Of a DNA stretch of 33,619 nt, positions 17,479 to 26,223 are shown one piece after another (the first letter of the stretch is position 1; every line of letters begins with the position of its first letter). The translations under genes were made by a program, and so were the position numbers. Source of the DNA: Micromonospora halophytica (GTDB lineage Bacteria > Actinomycetota > Actinomycetes > Mycobacteriales > Micromonosporaceae). Below the pieces are notes generated by a model. It did no database searches. It was not told the origin of the DNA and was given only the letters and a program-made list of their open reading frames with translations. The stretch is from positions 1 through 33,619 of the forward strand of contig NZ_FMDN01000035.1 of the NCBI RefSeq assembly GCF_900090245.1. Direction: 5' to 3'.

Positions 17479-18423
17479 TCAGATGGCGCTGGGTGATTCG
17501 GAGACCGATGCGGCGCGGCGATCGATGTCGGGCTCGAGATAGATCGCGGCAGCGACGGGCAGGACTCGGCGAATCCGCGCCTCGGCGTCGTCGATCAAGG
17601 CGGCGACGTCGGCGCCCTGATCGGCGGCCCCGATGGCGATCTTTGCCGCGACCAGGACTTCTTCGGGTCCGAGGTGCAGGGTGCGCAGGTGGATGACCCG
17701 GTCGACGCCAGGAGTCGACACCAGCTGAGTGTGGATCGCGGTGACCTCCTCGGGCAGCGCGGCCTCGCCGATGAGCAGGCTCTTGATCTCGGCCGCGAGG
17801 ATGACGGCGATCGTGACCAGCAGGACGCCGATGCACAGAGTGGCGATGCCGTCGAAGATGCCGTTGCCGGTCAGCACGCTCAGACCGACGCCGGACAGGG
17901 CGAAGAGCAGACCGAGCAGCGCCCCCGCGTCCTCCAGCAGGATCACGGGCAGTTCGGGGGCACGGGCGTGGCGGACGAAGGAGACCCAGCCTCGGTCACC
18001 GCGGATCTTGTTGGCTTCCATGACCGCGGTGCGCAGGGCGTAGCCCTCCAGGGCGATCGCGATGAGCAGGACGGCGATGGCGATCAGCGGTGAGGTGAGC
18101 TGGTGCGGGTCGCTGATCTTGTGGTAGCCCTCGTAGAGCGCATACAGGCCGCCGAGGGTGAACAGGATGATCGCGACGATGAAGGCGTAGACGTAGCGTT
18201 CCCGTGCATATCCGAAGGGGTGCAGCGCCGAGGGAGCCCGGCGGGCGCGCTTGCCGCCGACGAGCAGCAGCGCCTGATTGGTCGAGTCCGCGACCGAGTG
18301 CACACCCTCGGCGAGCATCGACGCCGATCCGGTGATGCCTGCGGCGACGAACTTGCTCACCGCGATACCCAGGTTCGCCACCAGCGCCGTCACCACGGCC
18401 CTGGTACTGCCCTCAACTGCCAT
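17479..18423 (-). CDS. Cation diffusion facilitator (CDF) family transporter
   Basis: The product has 314 residues. ATG 18423 is preceded by AAGGGGG. It is a six-helix membrane protein with a C-terminal cytosolic domain. The transport site is visible as HxxxD in AEGVHSVADSTNQ (helix 2) and as the aspartate in VILLEDAGALLG (helix 5). After the last helix the CDF cytoplasmic fold follows (LIGEAALPEEVTAIHTQLV, VDRVIHLRTLHLGPEEVLV). CDF proteins export Zn2+, Fe2+, Mn2+ or Co2+ in exchange for protons. The HPFGYARERYVYAF segment is typical of the subgroup with a large loop between helices 2 and 3. Metal specificity is not readable. Proximity to the copper operon is probably incidental. Confidence 0.9.
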   Translation of the reverse strand: MAVEGSTRAVVTALVANLGIAVSKFVAAGITGSASMLAEGVHSVADSTNQALLLVGGKRARRAPSALHPFGYARERYVYAFIVAIILFTLGGLYALYEGYHKISDPHQLTSPLIAIAVLLIAIALEGYALRTAVMEANKIRGDRGWVSFVRHARAPELPVILLEDAGALLGLLFALSGVGLSVLTGNGIFDGIATLCIGVLLVTIAVILAAEIKSLLIGEAALPEEVTAIHTQLVSTPGVDRVIHLRTLHLGPEEVLVAAKIAIGAADQGADVAALIDDAEARIRRVLPVAAAIYLEPDIDRRAASVSESPSAI

Positions 18424-18566
18424 CGACCCGTCCCCCTTGCCACACGCTGTCGTATCGAGTGATCACAGTGCCAGCGACGCCAGCCTCGGCTGCCGGCCCG
18501 CATGGCGCCGGACCGTACCGCGCCGGCCCACCCCGGGCTCAGGCGGGCCGGCGTATGCGCCTCAGG

Positions 18567-18839
18567 TCAGTGGACGCGACGGCGGCCGTAGGCGCCGGCG
18601 GCGACGGCGACGCCGATCGCGGCGAAGACGACCTGGATGGCCAGTTCGATCCAGTCGATGCCCGCGGTGTCGTCGACGCCGAGCGCTCCGGCGACGAGCG
18701 TGCCGAGGATCGCGGCGACCACACCGATGAGCAGGGTCAGCCAGATCGGGATGTGCTGCTTGCCCGGTACGACCAGCCGGCCCAGCGCGCCGATGATCAG
18801 ACCGATGATGATCGCGGTGAAGAAGCCGGTAACTTCCAC
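18567..18839 (-). CDS. GlsB/YeaQ/YmgE-family small membrane protein
   Basis: The product has 90 residues. GTG 18839 is preceded by CTGGAGGG. It has three hydrophobic helices separated by glycines (FFTAIIIGLIIGALGRLVVPG, IWLTLLIGVVAAILGTLVAG, IELAIQVVFAAIGVAVAAGAYG). The GRLVVPGKQHIPIWLT segment is diagnostic of the transglycosylase-associated/GlsB family. It has a basic C-terminus. Members are general-stress inner-membrane proteins of unknown mechanism. It lies about 140 nt upstream of the CDF gene on the same strand and is divergent from the exchanger gene. Confidence 0.88.
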   Translation of the reverse strand: MEVTGFFTAIIIGLIIGALGRLVVPGKQHIPIWLTLLIGVVAAILGTLVAGALGVDDTAGIDWIELAIQVVFAAIGVAVAAGAYGRRRVH

Positions 18840-19004
18840 GAGAGCCGTCCCTCCAGAGAAATAATCGTCGAGTGGCTGCTGCCCTCGACCGGTGAGGGGC
18901 GAAACCTGTCCCGGCAGCTTCCGAGAACATCGTCATACAACTGACACGGACTGGCGCACCGGCCCACCCCTTCCCGGTTGAGCCGTGAGGATGCGGGGGT
19001 AACG

Positions 19005-20051
19005 GTGCACGCCATGCCCGACCTGACCCCCCAGTGGCCCCTGGCGTGGAGTATCGCGGTGTTCGTCACGGCGGGGGCGCTCACGGTGGTGGGCAGCGTC
19101 CGGCTGGTCAGCCTCGGTGACACTCTCGCCGACCGGACCGGTTGGGGTGAGGCGGTCTTCGGGGCGGTCTTCTTCGGGCTCGCCACCTCACTGTCCGGCA
19201 TCGTCATGACCGCCGTGACCGCGGCGAGCGACCAGCCCCAGTTGGCCTACAGCAACGCCGTCGGCGGTATCGCCGCACAGACCGCCGCAGTGGCCGTCGC
19301 CGACATGTTCTACCGCCGGGTCAACCTCGAACACGCCTCGGCGTCGCTGTCGAACATCCTGTTCGGCTGCCTGCTGATCGCGCTGCTGGCGTTGGCGCTG
19401 CTGGCGACCTACACGCCAGACGTCACCGTTGCCGGCGTCCATCCGGCGTCCCTGGTCATGATCGGCTGCTACCTGGGCGGAATCAGGTTGGTCCGCACCG
19501 CGGGCGCGAGGCCGATGTGGGACGCCGTGGAGACCCGTGAGACCCGTCGAGACGTCCCGCAGCCGCGGGGTGTCTCGAAGCGGAAGTCCACCTCCACCCT
19601 GTGGACCCGGTTTCTCACCGTCGGTCTGATCGTCGGCACCGGTGGCTGGGCCATCGGCACCGCCGCTGAGGGGATCGTGGCGGCCACGGGGCTCAAGGCC
19701 GGCTTCGTCGGCGGTGTGCTCATGGGTCTGGTCAACGCCCTGCCGGAGATGGTCACCGCTGTCGCGGCGGTGCGCCGAGGCGCCGTCACCCTCGCCGTCG
19801 CCGCGATCATCGGTGGCAACTGCCTCGACGCGCTCAACCTCGTCATCGGAGACATGGCCTTGCGCGGCGGTTCGCTGTTCCATGCCGCCCAGACCGACGA
19901 ACTGTTCGTCACCGCCTCCGGTCTGTTCATGACCGCCGTGCTGCTCGGTGGCATGCTCATCCGTCAGCCCCGCGGCTGGGGACGGGTCGGCTTCGAAGGC
20001 GTCCTGCTGCTGGGCAGCTACATCGCGATCGTGGCCGTCCTCGCCACCTGA
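19005..20051 (+). CDS. Sodium/calcium exchanger-like (CaCA superfamily) membrane protein
   Basis: About 348 residues. GTG 19005 has GGGGG just upstream; ATG 19014 and TTG 18978 are alternatives. There are about ten transmembrane helices in two inverted halves. Each half has an alpha-repeat: GLATSLSGIVMTAVTAASDQ with SNAVGGIAAQT, then GLVNALPEMVTAVAAVRRG with IIGGNCLDALNLVIGD. Acidic and Asn/Ser residues in these repeats form the ion path in CaCA exchangers. The first repeat has serine (SLSG) where classical members have Ser-x-Pro-Glu, so its calcium site may be degenerate and the substrate could differ. A cytosolic loop near the middle (VETRETRRDVPQPRG) separates the halves. It is monocistronic. 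Confidence 0.82.
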   Translation: MHAMPDLTPQWPLAWSIAVFVTAGALTVVGSVRLVSLGDTLADRTGWGEAVFGAVFFGLATSLSGIVMTAVTAASDQPQLAYSNAVGGIAAQTAAVAVADMFYRRVNLEHASASLSNILFGCLLIALLALALLATYTPDVTVAGVHPASLVMIGCYLGGIRLVRTAGARPMWDAVETRETRRDVPQPRGVSKRKSTSTLWTRFLTVGLIVGTGGWAIGTAAEGIVAATGLKAGFVGGVLMGLVNALPEMVTAVAAVRRGAVTLAVAAIIGGNCLDALNLVIGDMALRGGSLFHAAQTDELFVTASGLFMTAVLLGGMLIRQPRGWGRVGFEGVLLLGSYIAIVAVLAT

Positions 20052-20078
20052 GTCCCGCCTCGTGACACGAGACAGGTC

Positions 20079-20120
20079 GACGCCCGGCAGCCAGGAAAAC
20101 GTCCATGGCTGCCGGGCGTC
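20079..20120. terminator. Strong bidirectional terminator hairpin
   Basis: A perfect 15-bp stem (GACGCCCGGCAGCCA with 20106-20120) encloses a 12-nt loop containing AAAAC. It lies between the convergent exchanger gene and the 73-aa protein gene. Confidence 0.8.
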
Positions 20121-20135
20121 CGCGGCGTGGAGAAG

Positions 20136-20357
20136 TTACTTGGCGCCGGTGAGGGCGATCAGGGCGTTGGCGGTGCGGAAGTACGGGTTCCGGCCGAGGT
20201 CGCCGACGGTCGTGATGCCGAAGGCCTCCTTGAGCAGCTTCGCGTCGCCGTCGCTGACCCCGGCAAGGGCGGACACCGGGGCGTCGACCAGCTCGGTCAG
20301 GGTCTTGTCCTGGTAGGCCTTGTCGACCAGCTTGGTGAGGTCGGCGGTGACGGGCAT
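20136..20357 (-). CDS. Small helix-hairpin-helix-like protein, unknown function
   Basis: The product has 73 residues. ATG 20357 is chosen because AGGAG precedes it at 5-nt spacing and the product begins MPVTADLTKLVDKAYQDKTL. The longer frame to 20453 lacks a ribosome binding site. The C-terminal half (SALAGVSDGDAKLLKEAFGI then TTVGDLG) looks like a helix-hairpin-helix element of the DUF4332 type, which binds DNA or mediates protein contacts. No signal peptide or membrane segment is seen. It lies about 100 nt downstream of the Spo0M gene on the same strand and may be co-transcribed. I do not recognise a specific function. Confidence 0.75.
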   Translation of the reverse strand: MPVTADLTKLVDKAYQDKTLTELVDAPVSALAGVSDGDAKLLKEAFGITTVGDLGRNPYFRTANALIALTGAK

Positions 20358-20456
20358 GCACACTCCTTCTGAATCCCCGATCGGACAATCCGAACGGATG
20401 CTACTCAAACTACCTGAACTGACCATTGTGGTCCACTCTGGACCGGCTGGCACGAG

Positions 20457-21494
20457 CTACTCCTCGTCGCCCTCCTCGTCCTCATCCGAGGAGTCGAAGA
20501 GCTCATCGGCGACCATGCCGCCGGCGAAGCCGAGTGCCGCGCCGCCGACCACCCCTGCGGCGACGGCACCCATGCCGGGCCCGTGCCGCTCATGGTGGTG
20601 CTCCTCCTTGTAGTGCCCGTCATGGCCGTACGCGGCGTGGCCGTAGCCGGGCGGAGGCGGCGGTGAGTATCCAGCGGGTGCACCGTAGGCGGGCTGACCA
20701 TGACCGACGTGCAGGTTCTGGTACTGGTCGAGGGCCTGACGGACCCAGGTGTCGACCTGCGCGGCCCAGTCGACACCGTCGGCGTCGGCGTGGGCGGCGT
20801 GGTAGCGGCCCAAGGAGTCGTGACCACCGGTGAACAGGCCGCCGCGCTTGTCGAACTCGAGGACGATGTCCATGCCGTGCTCGTTGGCGACGAAGGTCAA
20901 CTCGACCTCGTTGATGCCGTGGGCGTACTGCGGGGCGGCGTAGTACTCGATCTCCTGATAGAACGGCAGCATCTGGTGCACGCCGGAGACGTGACCCCGC
21001 TCCAGGTCCGCGCCCTTGAACTGGAAGCCCAGCCGGCCGAACGCATCCAGGACGCGCTCCTGCACCGGCAGTGGATGCACGAAGACCGGATCGAGGTCAC
21101 CCTTGTCCACCGCGCCCCGGATGGCGACCTCCGTCCGCAGGCCCATGGTCATACCGTGCAGGTGCTGCCCGTACAGGTCGGTCACCGGAGTCTCCCACGG
21201 CACCGGCACCTGGAAGGGCAGGGCCAGTTGCTGCCCTTCCCGCAGGTGCAGGCCGCCCGCGACCTGGACACGGTGGAACTCGACGATCGCGTCGTACCCC
21301 TCCTCCGCGCCGTCAACCTCGACTCGGGTCACCAGACCGACGGTGATGTGGTCGATCTCCACGTCGTGGCTGCCGCCGGTGAGGTTCACCTGCCCGCCCA
21401 GCAGCAGCCCAGGCCGGGTGTTGGGGTTGGACAGGACTGTGTCGACGCTGGGAGCTCCCACTCCGAAGGCACCCAGCATCTTCTTGAACACCAC
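20457..21494 (-). CDS. Spo0M-family (sporulation control) arrestin-like protein
   Basis: About 345 residues. GTG 21494 is preferred because GAGGGAG ends just before an in-frame ATG at 21500, too close to serve it. Residues 1-235 form the Spo0M arrestin-like beta-sandwich: VFKKMLGAFGVGAPSVDTVL, GQVNLTGGSHDVEIDHITVG, ALPFQVPVPWETPVT, GMDIVLEFDKRGG. In Bacillus, Spo0M influences sporulation and cell-cycle control. The protein is about 90 residues longer than the Bacillus one. The extra tail has a Pro/Tyr/His-rich linker, a glycine-zipper hydrophobic helix (GMGAVAAGVVGGAALGFAGG) and a very acidic end (DSSDEDEEGDEE). The tail suggests membrane association or self-assembly (inference). Confidence 0.87.
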   Translation of the reverse strand: MVFKKMLGAFGVGAPSVDTVLSNPNTRPGLLLGGQVNLTGGSHDVEIDHITVGLVTRVEVDGAEEGYDAIVEFHRVQVAGGLHLREGQQLALPFQVPVPWETPVTDLYGQHLHGMTMGLRTEVAIRGAVDKGDLDPVFVHPLPVQERVLDAFGRLGFQFKGADLERGHVSGVHQMLPFYQEIEYYAAPQYAHGINEVELTFVANEHGMDIVLEFDKRGGLFTGGHDSLGRYHAAHADADGVDWAAQVDTWVRQALDQYQNLHVGHGQPAYGAPAGYSPPPPPGYGHAAYGHDGHYKEEHHHERHGPGMGAVAAGVVGGAALGFAGGMVADELFDSSDEDEEGDEE

Positions 21495-21737
21495 GAACAT
21501 CTCCCTCGACGGCAGGCGGACGCGACGCACACCGGGCAGCGGGAAATTTCCACGCCAAACCGTTGTGCCGCAACGGGATCGCCGACGTCCACGATGGATC
21601 CCGAGCGCCGTGGAAGCTAACACCGCAACCTGGAAGGTATCTGGGAGGAACCGCTCGGCTACTGTCCGGTAGCCACGTGTGTTGACGTGCCGTTCATACG
21701 ACGTTCCCCCACACCGCGCGACCACACCCGGCAGTGG

Positions 21738-23066
21738 TCAGGACGCCTCCGGCCGGTCGGCGTCGTCCGCCGCGCCGCCGGCCGCATCGCGACCGGATGC
21801 GGGGGCGATCGGACACAGCCGGACCTTGGTGATCGCCCGACCGGTCACCTCCAGGACCTGCGCGGTGAACCCCGGCAGCCGCACGGTCTCCCCAGGCGCC
21901 GTCGGGATACGCCCGAGGTGGGCCAGGACGAGGCCGGCGACGGTCGTGTAGTCCCCCACATCCGGGTCGTCGATGTCCACACCGACGTCCGGCAGGTCGT
22001 GCAGGGGGAATCCGCCGGGCAGCACCAGCGTGCCGTCGGAGGACCGGACAACCGCCTGCACGTCCCGGTCGGTCTCGTCGTAAATCTCCCCGACGATCTC
22101 CTCGACCAGGTCCTCCATCGTCACGATCCCGTCGATGGAGCCCCGCTCGTCGACGACGAGAGCGAACTGCTGGCGTTGCAGGCGCATCTCCCGGATCGCC
22201 TCGGTGACCCTGAGCGTCTCGGGCAGGAACATCGCCGGACTGGCGTGATCGGCCACCGGCCCGTCGCGGTCGAGCAGATCCCGCATGTGCACCACACCGA
22301 CGGTGTCGTCCAGACCACCACGCCCGACGACCGGAGCGCGGGTCTGCCCCGACCCACCCAGCTTCCGCAGCGCCTGCGCCGCGGACAGCGACGACGAAAG
22401 GGTGACGACCTCCCGGCGCGGTACGAGGATCTCCCGCAGGGTCCGCTCGGCCACCTCGAACGCCCCACTGATGATCATCCGATGTTCCGGCGTGAGGTTG
22501 CGCTGCGCGGCCACCATGTCCCGCAGTTCCTCGGTGCCCACCTCCTCCCGCCGGGCCCGGGGATCACCCCCGCTCAGCCGCACCACCACATCGGTGGCCT
22601 TGCCCAGCAGCCACACCGCCGGCCGGGAGAACGTCGACAACGCGTCCAGGGGACGGGCCACCAGCAACGCCCACCCCTCCGCGCGCTGCATCGCGATCCG
22701 CTTCGGCGCCAACTCACCCAACACCAGCGTGATGAAGGTCAACACGATCGTGACCAGCACGATCGCCACCGGCTCCGCCGCCGACCCGAGAAAGGCCAGC
22801 GGTGCGACAAGGGGTGCGGCAAGGGACACCGCAGCCGCCGCGGAAGCGAGAAACCCGGCCAAGGTGATGCCGATCTGGATCGTGGCCAGGAAACGGTTCG
22901 GATCCCGCGCCAGCCTTGCCAGGACCCGGCCACCGCGAGAAGTGCGCTCCAACCGCTGCAGCTGACTCTCCCGCAACTGCACCAGCGCCATCTCACTGCC
23001 CGCGAACACCGCGTTCACCAACACCAACATGAACACCAACGCGACCTGCACGCCATAGCCACCCAC
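21738..23066 (-). CDS. CNNM/CorC-type hemolysin-family membrane protein
   Basis: About 442 residues. GTG 23066 starts VGGYGVQVALVFMLVLVNAVFAG; GAGGAGG lies slightly far upstream and other GTG starts are possible. Domains in order are: DUF21/CNNM membrane domain (residues 1-190, with AGSEMALVQLRESQL and LGELAPKRIAMQRAEGWA), two CBS domains (LTPEHRMIISGAFEVAERTL, GSIDGIVTMEDLVEEIVGEI), and a CorC/HlyC transporter-associated domain (GTLVLPGGFPLHDLPDVGV). CNNM proteins export Mg2+ or related cations, with CBS domains sensing ATP-Mg. The tail is Ala/Asp-rich. It lies upstream of spo0M on the same strand with a 240-nt gap. Confidence 0.88.
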   Translation of the reverse strand: MGGYGVQVALVFMLVLVNAVFAGSEMALVQLRESQLQRLERTSRGGRVLARLARDPNRFLATIQIGITLAGFLASAAAAVSLAAPLVAPLAFLGSAAEPVAIVLVTIVLTFITLVLGELAPKRIAMQRAEGWALLVARPLDALSTFSRPAVWLLGKATDVVVRLSGGDPRARREEVGTEELRDMVAAQRNLTPEHRMIISGAFEVAERTLREILVPRREVVTLSSSLSAAQALRKLGGSGQTRAPVVGRGGLDDTVGVVHMRDLLDRDGPVADHASPAMFLPETLRVTEAIREMRLQRQQFALVVDERGSIDGIVTMEDLVEEIVGEIYDETDRDVQAVVRSSDGTLVLPGGFPLHDLPDVGVDIDDPDVGDYTTVAGLVLAHLGRIPTAPGETVRLPGFTAQVLEVTGRAITKVRLCPIAPASGRDAAGGAADDADRPEAS

Positions 23067-23583
23067 GACCTGTCCGACGCCTCCTCGTCCCGAAGCCTCC
23101 GCCACCGGCAACCGTAGCGACACCCGGACCAGGGGCGGTTTGTCACCGTGTCCCTGGTCGCGGGAGCCCTCACCGTGGACCGCCGCATCCGGCCGGACCA
23201 CCCGCACCGAACGCGCCGCCTGGGGTGAGTCGACGTCGGCGCGGCACGGCGGCCGGCAGCACACGATGCCGACTGCCGGATGCTCCCGCGGGTGCGCGGT
23301 CGACGGCCGACGGCTACGTGCGACGCCGGCCCTGCGCGGGCAGGTCCGCGTGGCAACCCGCCGGCTGAAGCCGGGGGCACCGTCGCGTCCACCGTGCAGA
23401 CCGGTCACGCTCCGAAATCGAACCGTCTTGACTGGTCAAGTGGTATTCGCGAGTTCAAACTCCGCCGTTGTCACGACTTCGGCGTGCGATTCTCACCGCC
23501 AGTCCATGACTGATCACACTGTGCACAGCCCGTGTCCGTCAGCAGGATTGACCTCATCCGATCAGGCGGTGGAGGCAGGCGAC
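23067..23583. other. 517-nt divergent regulatory gap upstream of the lanthipeptide operon
   Basis: No gene is supported here. Upstream frames that run into lanKC are Arg/Pro-rich. The region should carry the lanKC promoter and the promoter of the CNNM gene. It is less GC-rich from 23410 on, with the palindrome CTTGACTGGTCAAG at 23427-23440 that includes a TTGACT -35-like hexamer. I found no convincing -10. Confidence 0.5.
23427..23440. promoter_or_regulatory. 14-bp palindrome, candidate regulator site for the lanthipeptide operon
   Basis: CTTGAC-TG-GTCAAG is a perfect inverted repeat containing TTGACT. It lies about 145 bp before the lanKC start, a position fitting an operator for the LuxR-type regulators at the end of the cluster. 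That regulators bind it is inference. Confidence 0.35.
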
Positions 23584-26151
23584 ATGGATGAACGGTACGA
23601 CTCGTACTGTGCGGTCGATCCGCTCTTCTACGACTCGTTGGCCAGCGCGAGCACCGAAGCCGCCGGCTACGCGGCGGACCGCCCGCTCCCGGACGGCTGG
23701 GAGTGCGAGGTCAAGGACGACTGGCTGATCCACGGCCCGGTCGACGGCGCACTCCCCCACCAGGGCTGGAAGATCCACGTCTCGGCCCGGCTGGAGAACG
23801 CCGAGCGGGTGCTGGGTCGGGTGATGGACTACTGCCAGCCGCGCGGCATCCCGTTCAAGCACCTGCGCGGTCCCCGGATGCTGCTCATGCGCAACAGCAA
23901 GTACGCCCGCCGGGGCGGCAGCGGCAAGTTCATCACCGTCTACCCCCGCGACGACGCCGAACTGGAGCTGACCGCCAAGGAGCTGGCGGCGCTGCTCGAC
24001 GGCGAGCAGGGGCCCTACGTCCTCAGCGACCTGCGCTACGGCGACGGCCCGGTCTACCTGCGCTACGGCGGCTTCGCCGCCCGCTACTGCGTCTCCGACG
24101 ACGGCCAGGTCGTGCCGGCGATCGAGGACCCGACCGGCACCCTGGTGCCCGACCGCCGGGACCCGGTCTTCCACGTGCCCGAGTGGGTCACGCTGCCCGA
24201 CTTCCTCGCCCCGCACCTGGCCGCCCGCAACGCCGCGAGCACCACCGAACTGCCGTACCGGATCGAGAAGGTGATCCACTTCTCCAACGGCGGCGGCCTG
24301 TACGAGGCCCGCGACACCCGCACCGGGCAGCGGGTGGTGCTCAAGGAGGCCCGCCCGTACGCCGGACTGGACGCCACCGGCGCGGACGCGGTGACCCGGC
24401 TGCGCCGCGAGGCGCAGACGCTGCGGCGGCTCGCCGACGTGCCACACCTGGTCCGGGTGCACGACGAGTTCCACTTCGGCGGGCACGAGTTCCTCGCCCT
24501 GGAGTTCGTCGAGGGACGCCCGCTCAACCAGCTGGTGGTGGACCGCTACCCGCTGGTGCACCTCGACGCCGACCGCGCCGAGTACACCCGGTGGGCGCTG
24601 GACGTGCACCGGCAGGTGGCCGAGGCGGTGGACGCCATCCACGCCCACGGCATCGTCTACGGCGACCTGCACATGTTCAACATCATGGTCGGCGAGGACG
24701 GCACGGTCACCCTGATCGACTTCGAGGTCGCCGCGCCCGTCGAGGAGGCGTCCCGGCCGGCACTGCGCAACCAGGCCTTCGCCGCGCCACGCGACCGCAC
24801 CGGCGTCGACGTCGACCGGTACGCCCTGGCGTGCCTGCGACTCGCCCTGTTCCTGCCGCTGACCGCGATGCTGCGGCTGGCCCCGGACAAGGCCGCGCAC
24901 CTGGCCGAGGTGGTGGCCGAGCACTTCCCCGTCCCCCGCGACCTGCTCGACGACACCGTCGCCGAGATCGTCGGCCGGCCGACGCACCGCCGTACCGAGG
25001 CACCCGTCGGTGACCTCGTCCGGATCGACCCGGACGACTGGCCGGCGCTGCGGGACCGGCTCGCCGCCGCGATCGCCGCCAGCGCCACCCCCCACCGCGA
25101 GGACCGGCTCTTCCCCGGCGACATCCGCCAGTTCAAGGGCAACGACGGCGGGCTCGGCCTCGCCCACGGCACGGCCGGGGTGCTCTGGGCGCTGCACGCC
25201 GCCGGAGCCCCCACCGACCCCGACCACACCCGGTGGCTCATCGACCGGGTACGCGAACCGGTCTCCGGCAGCCGACTCGGCCTCTACGACGGACTGCACG
25301 GCATCGCGTACGTGCTGGACCAACTCGGACACCGCGACGAGGCGCTGCGGCTGGTCGACCTCTGCCTGGACCAGCCGTGGACGGAACTCGGCAACGACCT
25401 CACCGGCGGCCTACCCGGGATCGCGCTCAACCTGGCCCACTTCGCCGACCTCACCGGCGAACGACGGTACGCCGACGCCGCCCGACAGGCGGTCGACCTG
25501 GTCGTCGGCCGGCTCGGCGACGTCGACTCGGTCGCCGAGGTCAGCGGCGGACGCCACCCGTACGCGGGGCTGATGCGCGGCGGCGCCGGAGTGGCGCTGA
25601 TGCTGCTGCGCACGTACGACCACGCCCGCGACCCGGTCCTGCTCGACCACGCCGAGACCGCGCTACGGCAGGACCTGCGCCGGTGCGTGCTGCGCGAGGC
25701 CGGGCACCTGGAGGTCAACGAGGGCTGGCGCACCATGCCGTACCTCGCCGAGGGCAGCATCGGCATCGGACTGGTGCTCGACCAGTACCTGCGCCACCGT
25801 CCCGACGACGAACTGCACACCCGGGCCACGCAGATCCGCCGCTGCGCCGACTTCCCGTTCTACGCCCAGCCCGGCCTCTTCGCCGGCCGGGCGGGAATCG
25901 TGACCTACCTGGCCGGACGGGGCGAGCACGACGCCGCGCGGGAGCAGGCCCGGCTGCTGAGCTGGCACGCCCTGCCGTACCGGGGCCTCACCGCCTTCCC
26001 CGGCGACCAGTTGCTACGGCTGTCCATGGACCTCGCCACCGGCACCGCCGGCGTGCTGACCGCTCTGGCGGCGACCCACCCCGGGCATTCGGCCCGGCTG
26101 CCGTTCCTCACGCCACCGCTCACCGCCGGCGCCGGCACCACGGCCGGCTGA
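23584..26151 (+). CDS. lanKC: Class III lanthionine synthetase LanKC (RamC/AmfT-like)
   Basis: The product has 855 residues. ATG 23584 has GGAGG eight bases upstream; the open frame further up is a shadow. LanKC phosphorylates precursor Ser/Thr, eliminates phosphate to dehydro-residues and cyclises them with Cys. Residues 1-220 form the lyase domain (DGWECEVKDDWLIHGPV, GIPFKHLRGPRMLLMRNSKY). Residues 230-480 form the Ser/Thr kinase, with VVLKEA (Lys254), the catalytic YGDLHMFNIMV (Asp361) and metal-binding IDFE (Asp379). Residues 495-855 form the LanC-like cyclase (GLGLAHGTAGVL, LYDGLHGIAYVL, GLFAGRAGIVTYLAG). The cyclase lacks the Cys and Cys-His zinc ligands of LanC, as expected for class III. 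It is followed by two SapB-like precursors and two ABC genes on the same strand. Identification is firm. Confidence 0.95.
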   Translation: MDERYDSYCAVDPLFYDSLASASTEAAGYAADRPLPDGWECEVKDDWLIHGPVDGALPHQGWKIHVSARLENAERVLGRVMDYCQPRGIPFKHLRGPRMLLMRNSKYARRGGSGKFITVYPRDDAELELTAKELAALLDGEQGPYVLSDLRYGDGPVYLRYGGFAARYCVSDDGQVVPAIEDPTGTLVPDRRDPVFHVPEWVTLPDFLAPHLAARNAASTTELPYRIEKVIHFSNGGGLYEARDTRTGQRVVLKEARPYAGLDATGADAVTRLRREAQTLRRLADVPHLVRVHDEFHFGGHEFLALEFVEGRPLNQLVVDRYPLVHLDADRAEYTRWALDVHRQVAEAVDAIHAHGIVYGDLHMFNIMVGEDGTVTLIDFEVAAPVEEASRPALRNQAFAAPRDRTGVDVDRYALACLRLALFLPLTAMLRLAPDKAAHLAEVVAEHFPVPRDLLDDTVAEIVGRPTHRRTEAPVGDLVRIDPDDWPALRDRLAAAIAASATPHREDRLFPGDIRQFKGNDGGLGLAHGTAGVLWALHAAGAPTDPDHTRWLIDRVREPVSGSRLGLYDGLHGIAYVLDQLGHRDEALRLVDLCLDQPWTELGNDLTGGLPGIALNLAHFADLTGERRYADAARQAVDLVVGRLGDVDSVAEVSGGRHPYAGLMRGGAGVALMLLRTYDHARDPVLLDHAETALRQDLRRCVLREAGHLEVNEGWRTMPYLAEGSIGIGLVLDQYLRHRPDDELHTRATQIRRCADFPFYAQPGLFAGRAGIVTYLAGRGEHDAAREQARLLSWHALPYRGLTAFPGDQLLRLSMDLATGTAGVLTALAATHPGHSARLPFLTPPLTAGAGTTAG

Positions 26152-26165
26152 CCGGCCCACCAGCT

Positions 26166-26185
26166 CCCCGGGGGTCACCCCGGGG
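26166..26185 (+). terminator. GC-rich hairpin between lanKC and the first precursor gene
   Basis: CCCCGGGGG-TCA-CCCCGGGG lies 14 nt after the lanKC stop and before the precursor's ribosome binding site. It may attenuate read-through or protect the precursor mRNA 5' end from decay. Confidence 0.5.
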
Positions 26186-26207
26186 CCGACCGACCCGACT
26201 CATGTGG

Positions 26208-26215
26208 AAGGAGGT
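26208..26215 (+). promoter_or_regulatory. Near-perfect ribosome binding site of the first precursor gene
   Basis: AAGGAGGT matches the anti-Shine-Dalgarno sequence fully and sits 8 nt before ATG 26224. It is stronger than the sites of the other genes in the operon, consistent with high precursor output. Confidence 0.85.
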
Positions 26216-26223
26216 GCAACGAC

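Noticed and set aside
23430..23465. tRNA-like GAGTTCAAACTC segment upstream of lanKC
   Set aside because: The arms do not pair well and there is no room for an anticodon arm between the D-like and T-like parts, so it is not a tRNA.
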